A stretch of DNA of 64,000 nt from Bradyrhizobium sp. LHD-71 (GCF_031157255.1 NZ_JAVIFX010000001.1:62001-126000), one strand, 5' to 3'. Counted from the stretch's first letter, positions 1-11,041 are shown. Numbers and translations: made by a program. The notes: a model not told the origin generated them from the sequence alone.

Positions 1-287
1 GAAAACACCACGTCGACGTCCTCGTCGATCTCATTCGTCAGCGGATCGAGCGTGACGACGCAAGTCTGTCCCACGGCCGCCTGAATGCGCCCGGTCACGT
101 GGACTCGGCCGCCGGCCGCATGGGCGAGATCGAAGGACGCAGCGAGGCGCGGCAACTCGCGCAGACCCGCGACCGCCGCGATTGCCCGTCGGTCCGCCTC
201 ACCAGCCTCAATCTCGTGATGCAGACCGGTTTCCGGAATGTCCGCGACGGCAACCGTCGCGTGCCAGGGAAGCGCCTTCACAGTCAT
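1..287 (-). CDS. YceD/DUF177 family protein, N-terminal part (cut by window edge)
   Basis: The reverse strand reads from an ATG at the high end into the window edge without a stop, giving about 95 residues that begin MTVKALPWHATVAV. The segment GQTCVVTLDPL followed by an acidic stretch (IDEDVDVVF) is the hallmark of the YceD/DUF177 family, which in bacteria lies next to rpmF, plsX and fabH and has been linked to 23S rRNA accumulation. Its start overlaps the stop of the cytochrome bc1 chaperone gene by four bases (ATGA), so the two are probably translationally coupled. The C-terminal half is outside the window. Family assignment is confident; the exact role in this organism is inferred. Confidence 0.85.
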   Translation of the reverse strand, partial: MTVKALPWHATVAVADIPETGLHHEIEAGEADRRAIAAVAGLRELPRLAASFDLAHAAGGRVHVTGRIQAAVGQTCVVTLDPLTNEIDEDVDVVF

Positions 288-829
288 GATACCGCCTCGT
301 GCGTTTGTGCCATTGTGGCGGGGTCGGCGAACGTCCACTCACCCGCGAGCAGCCGCCGCTCGTCCACGGCCTCGAGGTGCCGGATGGTCTTTCGCACATA
401 GGCTGCGAGCGGCTCGGCGCGTGCTGCATCGCTGTCGAGCAGGATGTTGCGCCCGAGCGCCTGCGGAAGATCGGGACCTCCGGCCTGCAGCGCGGCGTCA
501 TAGGCATTGGCGCGACCGTAGAACGCCTCGGCGAATTTCAATATCCGCTTCGGCACTGTGAGATCGCCGACGCCCATTTCACGCAGGTTGGCGTCCATGT
601 CACTGCAGAAGTGGTCGAGCAGCGCCTGCGAGGCCTTCGCTCCGCCGGCGCATGTCTTCAGCCGGCGCAGGACCATCCACAGATGCAGCAACACCATGTC
701 GAAACGGCCGTTTACCGTGTCCGGCACATGGATGCGTTCGTAAAAGGCCGGTAGTCGCGCCTGCGCCACGATCATGCCATAGATCGCTTCAATGGTGGGT
801 CCAGGGGAACGGTTGAACGGCCAAAGCAT
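284..829 (-). CDS. Ubiquinol-cytochrome c chaperone family protein (CBP3-like)
   Basis: The 181-residue product begins MLWPFNRSPG and carries the family core IEAIYGMIVAQAR...FDMVLLHLWMVLRRL, followed by a helical region typical of the Ubiq_cyt_C_chap domain (yeast Cbp3 homologues), which helps assemble the cytochrome bc1 complex. The frame stays open for another 126 codons upstream, but that part has no family resemblance and the MLWPFN start matches the usual N-terminus of rhizobial members. The gene is followed by YceD with an ATGA overlap and is divergent from bamE across 265 bp that should hold both promoters. No cofactor-binding motif is visible, as expected for a chaperone. Confidence 0.8.
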   Translation of the reverse strand: MLWPFNRSPGPTIEAIYGMIVAQARLPAFYERIHVPDTVNGRFDMVLLHLWMVLRRLKTCAGGAKASQALLDHFCSDMDANLREMGVGDLTVPKRILKFAEAFYGRANAYDAALQAGGPDLPQALGRNILLDSDAARAEPLAAYVRKTIRHLEAVDERRLLAGEWTFADPATMAQTHEAVS

Positions 830-1094
830 CAAATATTTCCGGAACTTGGCCCGCGTTTCTGGAAAGAAGGCCGCGAGACCGGTTACGCACTTGTCCACGC
901 CGGGTACGCCAACGCCCGTGTTGTGGCAAGATAGGTACGTCGCCGCTTCGTCGCGGCAAGGGGAAAGGTTCAGTTTCCGAGATGACCAGCCACAGCTTCC
1001 TCGCCGAAGTTGCGATCTCGCTTGTGCGCGGACTAGCGCTCCGTTTCCGAAATTCGCATCATTTGCGGCACACTCCCATGCGAGCTTCGGAAAC

Positions 1095-1634
1095 ATGAGA
1101 AGCCCTAGCAATTTTATGTTTCTAGCGCGGTTTTTGATTTTGCAATTCCTGCGCCCGTGCCGCGACGCCGGCAGGAACTTCAAATTCACCGCACTTGCGC
1201 CCGCCATCGGCCAACTACGCTTTGCCCTGGCGCTGATACTGACATGCGCCGCGCTGGCCGGCTGCGCGGAACAGTTCCAGAAAGGTTACATTTTGCCCGA
1301 AGGGGCGCTGGACCAGGTCCCGATCGGCGCGAGCCAGGACCAGGTGCTGATCGTGCTCGGTACGCCCTCCACCGTCGCGACGCTGAACGGCGAGGTCTTC
1401 TACTACATCTCGCAACGGACCCAGCGCCGGGTCGCATTCTTGGACCAGTCCGTGACAGATCAGCGGGTGCTCGCCGTCTACTTCGACAAGAATCGGCAGG
1501 TGCAGCGGGTCGCCAACTACGGCCTGCAGGACGGCAAGGTCTTCGACTTCATCAGCCGGACCACTCCCACCAGCGGCCAGGAGATCAGTTACCTGACGCC
1601 GCTGTTCCGCCTGGTCGGCGGCTCGAAGCAATAG
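1095..1634 (+). CDS. bamE: Outer membrane assembly lipoprotein BamE (SmpA/OmlA family)
   Basis: The product is a small lipoprotein of the BAM complex that inserts beta-barrel proteins into the outer membrane. A hydrophobic segment ends in a lipobox, ALAGC, with the acylated cysteine at residue 57 of this reading. It is followed by the highly conserved alphaproteobacterial core QFQKGYILPEGALDQVP and by GTPSTVATLNGEVFYYISQ, LAVYFDKN and DFISRTTPT. The start is uncertain: ATG at 1095 leaves an unusually long signal segment, ATG at 1116 shortens it by seven residues, and a later TTG is possible. The family assignment does not depend on this. The gene is divergent from the bc1 chaperone and ends close to the convergent acyl-CoA synthetase gene. 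Confidence 0.88.
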   Translation: MRSPSNFMFLARFLILQFLRPCRDAGRNFKFTALAPAIGQLRFALALILTCAALAGCAEQFQKGYILPEGALDQVPIGASQDQVLIVLGTPSTVATLNGEVFYYISQRTQRRVAFLDQSVTDQRVLAVYFDKNRQVQRVANYGLQDGKVFDFISRTTPTSGQEISYLTPLFRLVGGSKQ

Positions 1635-1691
1635 TTGTATGTCCGCAAGCGGAATGGCGCGTCGAGCGAACGAGATTGAGCTGCAAGTTCG

Positions 1692-3218
1692 TCAGGACGC
1701 GCCAACGCTGCGATTATTCCAGAACGGGTCGCGCAGCTTTCGCTTGAAAATCTTGCCGCTTGCTTCGCGCGGCAGCACGTCAAGGAAACGAACCTCCTTC
1801 GGCACCTTGAAACTCGCAAGGCGCGCGCGGAGATAATCCTGAATCTCCGCCGCGCCGAGTTTCGCACCCGGCTCCGGCTCGACATACGCGCACAAGCGTT
1901 CGCCAAATTCGTCGTCGGGAATGCCGAACACGGCGCAATCCCGCACGCCGTCCATTCCGATCAACACGTTTTCGATCTCGGCCGGATAGATGTTGACGCC
2001 GCCGGAGATCACCATGTCGCGCTTGCGGTCGCAGAGGAACAGGTAGCCATCCTCGTCGAGGTAGCCGACGTCGCCAACGCTGACCAGGTCTTCGCGTCCG
2101 GCCTCGGCCCGGGCCTCGGCCTTGCCGTGATAATCGAAGTCGGGAATGGTCGCCTGCCGCATGAAGATTTCACCGGGCTGGTTGGGCTCGCAAAGTTCGC
2201 CGTCGGCGCCGAAAATCTTGACGATGCCGCCCTCAATCACCCGGCCAACAGTGCCGGGCTTCGCGAGCGCTTCTTTCGCCGAGTGCCAGACCGGAATGCC
2301 GGTCTCGGTCGAGCCGAAGTACTCGTTGATGACCAGCCCCCACCAGTCGATCATCGCGCGCTTGACCTGCGGCGGGCATGGCGCTGCGCCGTGAACGATG
2401 AACTGCACAGATGACAGGTCATAGCGACCTTTGACGTCGTCTGGCAGCCGAAGCAGCCGAACAAACATCGTCGGCACCATGTGCATGTGGGTGACGCCAT
2501 GGTGCTCGATCAGGCGCAGCAGGTCCTCGGGATCGAAGCGCGGCTGCAGAACGATGGTGCAGCCGTGCCGGAACGCGAGCATCCCGTAGGAGTTCGGCGC
2601 CGAATGATACATGGGCCCGTTCATCAGCACGACCTGTCCCTCCCCCGGCCTGACGCCGTAGGCGATCGCACTGACGCGTTCGGCGGCGGCCGCCTGTTCG
2701 GGTGCCATCGCGTGACGGCGGACGCCCTTCGGCGTGCCCGTTGTGCCCGAGGTGTAGAACATCGGCGAGGCACGGCCGATGGGCCCGTCATAGGGCGGCT
2801 GCCATTCCCGCCAGATATTCCAATCCACCATCGAGCTCGGCACTGCGGATGCAGCGTCCGTGACGCCGTAGGCAGCGGCGATCTCCGGCGGCGTCGGCAC
2901 CACCAGCACGTGGAGGTCGTCGGAAAGCCCGTCGGCGATCTGCGGCAGCAGATCGGCATGGCAGACCAGGACCAGCGCACCGCTGTCATTCAGAATGTGC
3001 GCCACCTCTTCCGCTTTGAGATGCCAATTGATCGGCACCACCGGTGAACCAAGCGCGGCCGCAGCACCCGACACCTCGAAAAAAGCGAAGTCATTGCGCA
3101 ACATCATCGCGACCGGGGCGCCGTCGCGCACGCCCAGCGATTTCAACCCCGTCGCAGCGCGCGCTATGCGCAAATGAATCTCGCTATAATCGATCAGGCG
3201 CTCGCCGCTGATGATCAT
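1692..3218 (-). CDS. Class I adenylate-forming acyl-CoA synthetase (AMP-dependent)
   Basis: This 508-residue enzyme should activate a carboxylic acid to an acyl-CoA through an acyl-adenylate. The phosphate-binding loop YTSGTTGTPKGV lies near residues 155-166. A second nucleotide motif, EYFGSTETG, lies near residue 300, then GDVGYLDEDGYLFLCDRKRD with the GGVNIYPAEIE hinge, and the catalytic lysine region SGKIFKRKL near the C-terminus. All core motifs look intact. I start at the ATG preceded by GGAG eight bases upstream rather than the GTG two codons earlier, whose spacing would be too short. The N-terminus is short for the family but begins at the usual first strand. It is the last gene of an operon with a nitronate monooxygenase and a binding protein. 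The acid substrate cannot be read from the sequence. Confidence 0.88.
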   Translation of the reverse strand: MIISGERLIDYSEIHLRIARAATGLKSLGVRDGAPVAMMLRNDFAFFEVSGAAAALGSPVVPINWHLKAEEVAHILNDSGALVLVCHADLLPQIADGLSDDLHVLVVPTPPEIAAAYGVTDAASAVPSSMVDWNIWREWQPPYDGPIGRASPMFYTSGTTGTPKGVRRHAMAPEQAAAAERVSAIAYGVRPGEGQVVLMNGPMYHSAPNSYGMLAFRHGCTIVLQPRFDPEDLLRLIEHHGVTHMHMVPTMFVRLLRLPDDVKGRYDLSSVQFIVHGAAPCPPQVKRAMIDWWGLVINEYFGSTETGIPVWHSAKEALAKPGTVGRVIEGGIVKIFGADGELCEPNQPGEIFMRQATIPDFDYHGKAEARAEAGREDLVSVGDVGYLDEDGYLFLCDRKRDMVISGGVNIYPAEIENVLIGMDGVRDCAVFGIPDDEFGERLCAYVEPEPGAKLGAAEIQDYLRARLASFKVPKEVRFLDVLPREASGKIFKRKLRDPFWNNRSVGAS

Positions 3219-3260
3219 GACCACTGCTCCGACGGCTCCGGGGGCTCGGCCCTGGCCTCG

Positions 3261-4457
3261 CTACTCATCGTTGATCAGGCCGCCCGCACCGACCCAGCTC
3301 TTCCCGTCGAAGCGTCGCATGCGCATCGATTGGAAGGGGCGGTAGTCGTCGCGCCCGGTGGTGACGGTGACACCGGGCAGCAGCAGCGGAAGCTTGATGT
3401 CGCGCAACGACGTCGCTTGTCGCAGTACGTTTTCCCGACTGAGATCGTCGCCGCACGCGCGCAGGACTTGAACCAAGAGCGCTGCGTACATGTAACCGGC
3501 CGAGTAGTTGGTGTTGCGCACATCTGCGTCAGGCAGATGCTTCTTCATGAAGGCGAAGAACTCCTTGACGTCGACCTCGTCCGCCCATTGAGGATCATTC
3601 GGATCCTTCTGGTTGCTGAGCGACATCAGGCCGATAGCGTTGTCGAGCCCCGCCGGTTCGAGGATGGCAAGGGACGATGCCGATGTCGGAACGAACGTCA
3701 TGTCCGGTTTCCAGCCGATCTCGGCCATGCCGCGGATCATCTGTGCCGTGAACTTTCCAAGCGTCACGCCGTAGAGAACGTTGGCGCCGGAGGCCTTGAG
3801 GGCCACGAGTTGCGAGGAAATGTTGGGCGCGCTCGGCTCGTAGCTCGCTTCGGCAATGATCATCGCCGAGGCTTTTGCGCCCAGCGCGCGCCTGAATCCT
3901 GCGACGTAGTCGCGGCCGAAATCGTCGTTCTGCGAAAGGATCGCGATCTTCGCGTCCGGCTTCTCCCTCAGAACCTGCTTTGCGTAAATCACGCCTTCTG
4001 TTTCGTAGGTGACCATTCCCGGCATGGTCCACGGGTAGTTCTTCGGGTCGGCCCACCGGGTCGCGCCACTGAGCACGAAAAGTTGCGGCACCTTCTTGCT
4101 GTTCAGATAGCGATGCACGGCGCCGTTGGTGGCAGTGCCGAGCGAGCCGAACATCAACGTCACTTCATCGCTTTCGACCAGCTTGCGCGTCTGCTCGAGG
4201 GTCTTGGGCGGCGAATAGGAGTCGTCCAGGCTGAGAAAACGGACCTTGCGTCCGTTGATCCCGCCCTCGGCGTTGATCTTATCGAAATAGGCCTGTTGGA
4301 CGCGGCCGATGGTACCGAAGGCCGACAGCGGTCCGCTATACGGCAGCGTCTGGCCGATGCGAATCTCGTCCTTGATCTCGCTCCCGGCAGCGGCAACGGA
4401 GGCGCTGCAGATACCGATCGCCAGCGCGATCGGCAAGCCGAAGAATAAGCTCCCCAT
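3261..4457 (-). CDS. ABC transporter substrate-binding protein, branched-chain amino acid (LivJ) type
   Basis: A 398-residue periplasmic binding protein with a Sec signal peptide of about 24 residues ending ASVAAAG. The mature part shows type 1 periplasmic-fold landmarks: IGQTLPYSGPLSAFGT, INAEGGINGRKVRFLSLDD, SYSPPKTLEQTRKLVE and SQNDDFGRDYVAGF. The chosen ATG has a GGGAG ribosome site six bases upstream; an ATG eleven codons earlier has none. The gene lies between the nitronate monooxygenase and the acyl-CoA synthetase in one operon, but no permease or ATPase genes are adjacent, so it may load a transporter encoded elsewhere. It is clearly paralogous to the binding protein at 40814-42040, sharing SYSPPKT/AYSPPKT, NDDFGRDY/NDDLGRDY and the same overall length. 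The ligand is probably an organic or aromatic acid, by context only. Confidence 0.88.
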   Translation of the reverse strand: MGSLFFGLPIALAIGICSASVAAAGSEIKDEIRIGQTLPYSGPLSAFGTIGRVQQAYFDKINAEGGINGRKVRFLSLDDSYSPPKTLEQTRKLVESDEVTLMFGSLGTATNGAVHRYLNSKKVPQLFVLSGATRWADPKNYPWTMPGMVTYETEGVIYAKQVLREKPDAKIAILSQNDDFGRDYVAGFRRALGAKASAMIIAEASYEPSAPNISSQLVALKASGANVLYGVTLGKFTAQMIRGMAEIGWKPDMTFVPTSASSLAILEPAGLDNAIGLMSLSNQKDPNDPQWADEVDVKEFFAFMKKHLPDADVRNTNYSAGYMYAALLVQVLRACGDDLSRENVLRQATSLRDIKLPLLLPGVTVTTGRDDYRPFQSMRMRRFDGKSWVGAGGLINDE

Positions 4458-4499
4458 GACATCTCCCGGATGTTTGCTGCTTCCTTTCATGGCGCGTCG

Positions 4500-5474
4500 T
4501 CAGGCACACGCGCGCTTCAGGAAATCGCTGCGTGCGTCGGCGAACTCCGCCTTGAGCCTCTCTACCAGCACGGCCACCGGCGGCGCGTCGACGATCTGGC
4601 CCAGCCCCTGACCGGAGCCCCAGATATCGCGCCAGGCCTTGGACTTCATGTTGCCGCCAGAGCCGAAGTTCATCTTCGACTTATCGGCGGTGGGAAGGTT
4701 GTCGACATCGAGCCCTGCAGCCGCGATCGAAGGGCCGAGATAGTTTCCGTGCACACCGGTGAACAAGTTCGAATAGACGATGTCGCCGGCGGCATGATCG
4801 ATCAGCGCCTGCTTGTACGCAGGGTCTGCATTGGCTTCCGCCGTGGCAATGAAGCGGGTGCCGATATAGGCAAGGTCAGCCCCAAGCGCGAGCGCCGAGG
4901 CAATGCTCCACCCGTCGGAGATCGCACCCGACAGCAGCACGGAGCCTTTGAACCACTGCTTGACCTCGCGCAGCAGCGCGAACGGCGAAAGCGTGCCTGC
5001 ATGTCCGCCGGCGCCCGCGCAAACGAGGATCAGTCCGTCGACGCCGTTCTCGGCCGCCTTGCGGGCGTGCCTTACATTGATCACGTCGTGAAAAACCACC
5101 CCGCCATACGAATGTGCGGCTTCGACGATTTCAGTCGGCGGCCGCAGCGACGTGATGATGATCGGCACCTTGTGCTTCACGCAGGTTTCCATGTCCTGCA
5201 TCAGCCGGTCGTTGGAGGCGTGGCAGATTTGATTCACGGCGTATGGCGCAACCTTCGCGCCGGGATTCTCTGCCTTGTACGCAGCGAGCTCATCCTCGAT
5301 GCGCGTCAGCCATTCGTCGAGCCTTGCGGCGGGACGCGCATTCAGTGCCGGAAAAGAGCCGATGATGCCTGCCTTGCACTGGGCAATCACCAGTTCCGGC
5401 CCGGAAACAATGAACAGCGGTGACCCGAGGACAGGCAGTGCGAGGGAATCGTCGATCCAGGCGGGCAGTGTCAT
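4500..5474 (-). CDS. Nitronate monooxygenase (2-nitropropane dioxygenase family)
   Basis: A 324-residue TIM-barrel flavoprotein that oxidises alkyl nitronates with FMN and O2. Visible landmarks are LGSPLFIVSGPELVIAQCKAGIIGSFPAL at the N-terminus, the flavin phosphate motif AGGHAG in GAGGHAGTLSPF, and GADLAYIGTRFIATAEA. The start is set by AAGGAGAC eight bases before the ATG; an in-frame ATG eleven codons upstream lacks this site. It is the first gene of an operon with the binding protein and acyl-CoA synthetase, and is divergent from a LysR regulator across a 120-bp region with a perfect palindrome. Members of this family are often found in catabolic clusters where the true substrate is not a nitroalkane, so the substrate remains open. 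Confidence 0.87.
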   Translation of the reverse strand: MTLPAWIDDSLALPVLGSPLFIVSGPELVIAQCKAGIIGSFPALNARPAARLDEWLTRIEDELAAYKAENPGAKVAPYAVNQICHASNDRLMQDMETCVKHKVPIIITSLRPPTEIVEAAHSYGGVVFHDVINVRHARKAAENGVDGLILVCAGAGGHAGTLSPFALLREVKQWFKGSVLLSGAISDGWSIASALALGADLAYIGTRFIATAEANADPAYKQALIDHAAGDIVYSNLFTGVHGNYLGPSIAAAGLDVDNLPTADKSKMNFGSGGNMKSKAWRDIWGSGQGLGQIVDAPPVAVLVERLKAEFADARSDFLKRACA

Positions 5475-5534
5475 CCCTGAAAGTCTCCTTGTTACTTTGC
5501 GCGTCACTATAGGGCTGGACCGGACGGCAATGGG

Positions 5535-5550
5535 CGTTCAATATTGAACG
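5535..5550. promoter_or_regulatory. Perfect 16-bp palindrome, candidate LysR operator
   Basis: CGTTCAATATTGAACG is its own reverse complement. It is the only obvious dyad in the 120 bp between the divergent nitronate monooxygenase and LysR genes, 61 bases before one start and 45 bases before the other. LysR-type regulators bind AT-centred dyads in such divergent regions. The core here is T-N10-A, one base shorter than the classical T-N11-A. Confidence 0.65.
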
Positions 5551-5594
5551 GCAGCGGCATCAGAAATGATCGCGCTACGGAGCAACGCCTGGCT

Positions 5595-6485
5595 ATGGAC
5601 TGGGACTTCTGCAGATACTTCATCGCGGTTGCCGAAGCCGGTGATTACACCGGGGCAGCGCGGCGGCTACGCTCCAGCCACCCGACGGTAAGTCGCAAGA
5701 TCGCGGCGCTGGAAGCTCAACTTGGCACAAGGCTGTTCGCGCGGACCACGGAAGGCCTGGCACTGACGGCGCAGGGGCGCAGGTTTCGCGAGCAAGCAGA
5801 GGCGATGGCGGCGGCGGCCTCTCGTGCGGAGGCTGCGGTCACGGCGCGCGGCGCCGCGGCGCGCGGCATCGTCAAGCTGTCGATCGGGCCGACGCTGGCA
5901 GCACACTGGTTGATGCCGCGGATGTCTGCGTTCCTCGACAGCCGTCGTCATATCGAGCTTGAGCTGATAACCCATCCCTTCCCCGTCAGCGTGCGCCGGC
6001 GCGAAGCCGATCTGGTGCTGCGCGTGTTCGAGGCTGGCGATGAAAATCTGACCGGTCGCAAGATCGGACGGCTGGGTGTCGGATTCTATGCCTCGCGTGA
6101 CTACGCGGCGCGGCGCGGGCTGCCTGAGCACCGGCATGACTGGCGGCATCACAGCGTCATCGGCTTTGCGGACAAGGCGACCAACACCGAGCTTGGCCGC
6201 TGGAGCGACCACGTGGCACGGCACGCCAACGTGGTCATGCGCTGCTCGTCCCAGAGCGATATGCTGGCGGCGGCCCGGGCCGGCATCGGCATTTCCGTCA
6301 TGTCCTGTTTCGTCGGCGACTCATTTGCGGACCTTGTCCGGGTGGCACCTCAGAAGCTCGCTGGGCTTTCGGATATCTGGCTGCTGGCGCATCCCGACCT
6401 CGTCGGCCTTCCGGCCATGCGCGAAGTGATCGGCTTCGTCACGACCAGCGCTCGCGCAGACCGGGAGATGCTTCGTGGCGGATGA
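5595..6485 (+). CDS. LysR family transcriptional regulator
   Basis: A 296-residue regulator with the N-terminal winged helix-turn-helix at about residues 18-37 (GDYTGAARRLRSSHPTVSRKIAALE) and a LysR substrate-binding domain to the C-terminus. The frame is open upstream to 5544, but MDWDFCRYFIAVAEAG is the standard LysR beginning. The earlier start would also fall inside the palindrome, so the later ATG is preferred; GGAG precedes it by about 12 bases. It is divergent from the nitronate monooxygenase operon, the usual arrangement for a LysR protein that controls its neighbour and itself. The inducer is unknown. Confidence 0.88.
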   Translation: MDWDFCRYFIAVAEAGDYTGAARRLRSSHPTVSRKIAALEAQLGTRLFARTTEGLALTAQGRRFREQAEAMAAAASRAEAAVTARGAAARGIVKLSIGPTLAAHWLMPRMSAFLDSRRHIELELITHPFPVSVRRREADLVLRVFEAGDENLTGRKIGRLGVGFYASRDYAARRGLPEHRHDWRHHSVIGFADKATNTELGRWSDHVARHANVVMRCSSQSDMLAAARAGIGISVMSCFVGDSFADLVRVAPQKLAGLSDIWLLAHPDLVGLPAMREVIGFVTTSARADREMLRGG

Positions 6486-6510
6486 CACCGCAACGCCAAC
6501 ACCCACGACA

Positions 6511-6542
6511 AAGAAAAACCCCGCGGCTCGCACCGCGGGGTT
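6511..6542 (-). terminator. Intrinsic terminator after hppA
   Basis: On the reverse strand AACCCCGCGG, a six-base loop and CCGCGGGGTT form a perfect ten-pair stem, directly followed by TTTCTTT. It begins about 20 bases after the hppA stop, the classic place for a Rho-independent terminator. On the forward strand the same hairpin lies just downstream of the LysR gene, but without a T-run. Confidence 0.85.
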
Positions 6543-6562
6543 GCCTCGAGCGTCGCGCCGGA

Positions 6563-8683
<2,121 letters not shown>

Positions 8684-8912
8684 GGAAGTTGCCTCAAACC
8701 CTTGGACGTGTCCCTACCCCGCCGCCATGGACAGCGACGGGCACAAGCAGAAGGCAATGCCCTGAAAAACCCCAGTGGATGCCCCCAAATAGGCGCGGAC
8801 CATGCCAAAATCGTAACGTCTAAGCAACGTTTGGTCCGGGATATGAGCTCTGTATTCAGCTCCCTGCAGCGAGAAAAGCACGGATAGAGCCGGCCAAACC
8901 GCTGGAATGCTC

Positions 8913-9896
8913 CTAAAAATGGCTGAAGGAGCCTCGCTTGAGCCGGAGCTCGCGTCCATCCGATGCGACGAAGCGCGGCGGCTCCAGCCCGTCGCGAATC
9001 ACGCCGATCACCGTGGCGGCAACATTCCTCGCCCCGGCGGCAGACACGAACGCAGCAAGATGGTTCTCCGGAATCGCACAAAGGATCTCGTAGTCGTCGC
9101 CACCTGAGATCAGCGCATCGATCGTCGTCGCCTTGGCGGTGATGAGCGACCGCGCTTGCGGCGACAACGGAATTTGCTCAAGCTTGATCTCAGCCGACAG
9201 GCCTGAGGCCTTGCAAAGTTTCGCCAAATCGCCCGCAAGTCCGTCAGAGACGTCCATCGCCGCATGCGCATAATCACGGACCGCCGGTGCAACGGCGACG
9301 CGCGGCTGCGGCACCCGGTAACGTTCGACCAGCATTCTGCGTGCACTCGCGTTCGCCGTGGGCGATGAGGCGAACGAGCCCGGCTTCGAAAGCGCAAGCC
9401 CCAGCGCGGCATCGCCAATGGTTCCTGTCACGACCACCGCATCGCCGGCTTGCGCACCGCTTCGCCGCACCATGCGGCCGGCTGCGACGCGGCCGAAGGC
9501 CGTGATCGAGATCATCGGCGGTCCCGGCGTCGAGACCGTATCGCCGCCGAGCAACGGGCATGCGAACGATGCCGCGTCCTCGCCGAGGCCTTTCGCAAAC
9601 CCGCTCAGCCAGCCGTGATTCACGTCACGCAGGGCGAGCGTAAGCACGAAGCCCGTGGGCTCTGCGCCCTTCGCCGCAAGATCGGAGAGATTCACCCGCA
9701 GCGCTTTTCGCGCAATCGTTTCGGGCGGATCTTCGGGAAGAAAGTGTACGCCTTCAACGATGGCGTCGGTGGTCACCACCAGGTCGTCGGTCGAGCTCTT
9801 CAGGATTGCCGCGTCGTCGATCAGGCCAAACGCAGCCGGATCGGTCGCCAGCGGCTGAAAGTAGCGCGCGATCAGATCGTCTTCAGGCGAAGACAT
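8913..9896 (-). CDS. thiL: Thiamine-monophosphate kinase
   Basis: ThiL makes thiamine diphosphate from thiamine monophosphate and ATP, the last step of the cofactor pathway. The 327-residue protein shows the acidic metal site LIDDAAIL near residues 25-32, TTDAIVEGVHFLPED near 42-56, the kinase glycine segment GAQAGDAVVVTGTIGDAALGL, and DVSDGLAGDL. Length and motif order are normal for the family. It follows nusB by about 40 bases on the reverse strand; nusB-thiL pairing behind the riboflavin genes is typical of alphaproteobacteria. No thiamine riboswitch is visible, as expected for an internal operon gene. Confidence 0.96.
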   Translation of the reverse strand: MSSPEDDLIARYFQPLATDPAAFGLIDDAAILKSSTDDLVVTTDAIVEGVHFLPEDPPETIARKALRVNLSDLAAKGAEPTGFVLTLALRDVNHGWLSGFAKGLGEDAASFACPLLGGDTVSTPGPPMISITAFGRVAAGRMVRRSGAQAGDAVVVTGTIGDAALGLALSKPGSFASSPTANASARRMLVERYRVPQPRVAVAPAVRDYAHAAMDVSDGLAGDLAKLCKASGLSAEIKLEQIPLSPQARSLITAKATTIDALISGGDDYEILCAIPENHLAAFVSAAGARNVAATVIGVIRDGLEPPRFVASDGRELRLKRGSFSHF

Positions 9897-9937
9897 ATGA
9901 TGAGGCTCCGTTGAGCTCGCAACGAAGAGAGCATCCG

Positions 9938-10426
9938 TTACTCGCCTGCGCGCTCGAATTCATCTGCGCGAAAGCGCCGCGCGAGCTGATCGAGCACTGC
10001 GTTGACCATGCCGGTCTCCTCGCGGTCGACGAAGGCGTTGGCGACATCGACATATTCGGTGACGACCACGCGCGCGGGGACATCCTTGCGATGTTCCAGC
10101 TCGTAGGCACCCGCGCGCATCACTGCGCGAATGATCGCATCGACCCGCTTCAACGGCCAACTCTTCGCCAGCGCATCGTCGACCAGGGGGTCGAGCTTCG
10201 ACTGGTCGCGTACTACGCCGGAAACGACGTCGCGGAAGAAGGCGGCTTCGGCCGGCAGATACGTCTCGCCCTCCACTTCGCTGCCCAGCCAGTGACTTTC
10301 GAACTCGGCGAAGATGTCGTTCAGACCCGCACCGGCGATGTCCATCTGGTAAAGCGCCTGCACGGCGGCAAGCCGCGCCGCGCCGCGCCGGTTCGCCTTT
10401 CTGGAATCGCTACCGGCTTTTGACAT
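9938..10426 (-). CDS. nusB: Transcription antitermination factor NusB
   Basis: NusB binds boxA RNA with S10 (NusE) and takes part in rRNA antitermination. The 162-residue all-helical protein has the family opening [18 protein letters not shown] and the C-terminal [28 protein letters not shown]. The start overlaps the end of ribH by 17 bases, so it is part of the rib operon and probably translationally coupled. Length is close to the usual 140-165 residues. Confidence 0.96.
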   Translation of the reverse strand: MSKAGSDSRKANRRGAARLAAVQALYQMDIAGAGLNDIFAEFESHWLGSEVEGETYLPAEAAFFRDVVSGVVRDQSKLDPLVDDALAKSWPLKRVDAIIRAVMRAGAYELEHRKDVPARVVVTEYVDVANAFVDREETGMVNAVLDQLARRFRADEFERAGE

Positions 10427-10946
10427 CGCGATGCCGGTCTTTGATCATCTGGTCGAGGCGCGGCTGCAGGCGGCGCTTGATCCGCATCATGACGACGGCA
10501 GCGCGCGCCGCGTCGCCGCCCTTGTTCAAGCTGTCAGCACGCGCCCGCTCCCAGGCCTGGGCCTCGGTGTTCACCGTAATGATGCCGTTGCCGATCGGCA
10601 GCTTCTTGGCGATCGACAAGTCCATCAGCCCGCGCGAGGACTCCATCGAGACGATCTCGAAATGGATCGTCTCGCCACGAATGACGCAGCCAAGCGCGAC
10701 CACCGCATCGAAGGGGCGCCCGGCGCGCTCGCCGGCTTCGATGGCGATGGCGGTGGCAGCCGGAATTTCCAGTGCCCCCGGCACGGTGATGACCTCGTGC
10801 GTGACGCCCGCCCCGTCCAGTTCGGCGATCGCAGCCGCAAGCAGCGCGTCCTGGATGTCATCATAGAAGCGCGCCTCGACGATCAGGGCGTGCGAGCCTG
10901 AAATGTCGGTCTGGTCCTTCAACGGAGCACGGCGTGGATCGGCCAT
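10410..10946 (-). CDS. ribH: 6,7-dimethyl-8-ribityllumazine synthase
   Basis: RibH condenses the ribityl-uracil amine with 3,4-dihydroxybutanone phosphate to lumazine. The protein of 178 residues contains [17 protein letters not shown], the substrate segment [11 protein letters not shown], and [16 protein letters not shown], where the histidine of the catalytic pair lies. The start was placed at [12 protein letters not shown] because alignment-like similarity begins there; the frame stays open for 24 further codons. It lies between ribE and nusB in the rib operon, with an overlap into nusB. Confidence 0.95.
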   Translation of the reverse strand: MADPRRAPLKDQTDISGSHALIVEARFYDDIQDALLAAAIAELDGAGVTHEVITVPGALEIPAATAIAIEAGERAGRPFDAVVALGCVIRGETIHFEIVSMESSRGLMDLSIAKKLPIGNGIITVNTEAQAWERARADSLNKGGDAARAAVVMMRIKRRLQPRLDQMIKDRHRDVKSR

Positions 10947-11041
10947 ATTGTCGCCATTCGTGTCTATTCGCCAATTGCTGGCCTTGTAGTCCGGCGATGG
11001 CACGAAGCCAAGCGCCATGCAGCAGCAGGGCCTGACGCGGC

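Noticed and set aside
1656-1703. A terminator between bamE and the acyl-CoA synthetase gene
   Set aside because: GGCGCGTC and GACGCGCC could pair, but one arm is inside the coding end of the synthetase gene and no T-run follows; support is too weak.
3174-4448. A 424-codon forward open frame opposite the LivJ-type binding protein
   Set aside because: Mirror frame of a gene with a clear signal peptide and family motifs.
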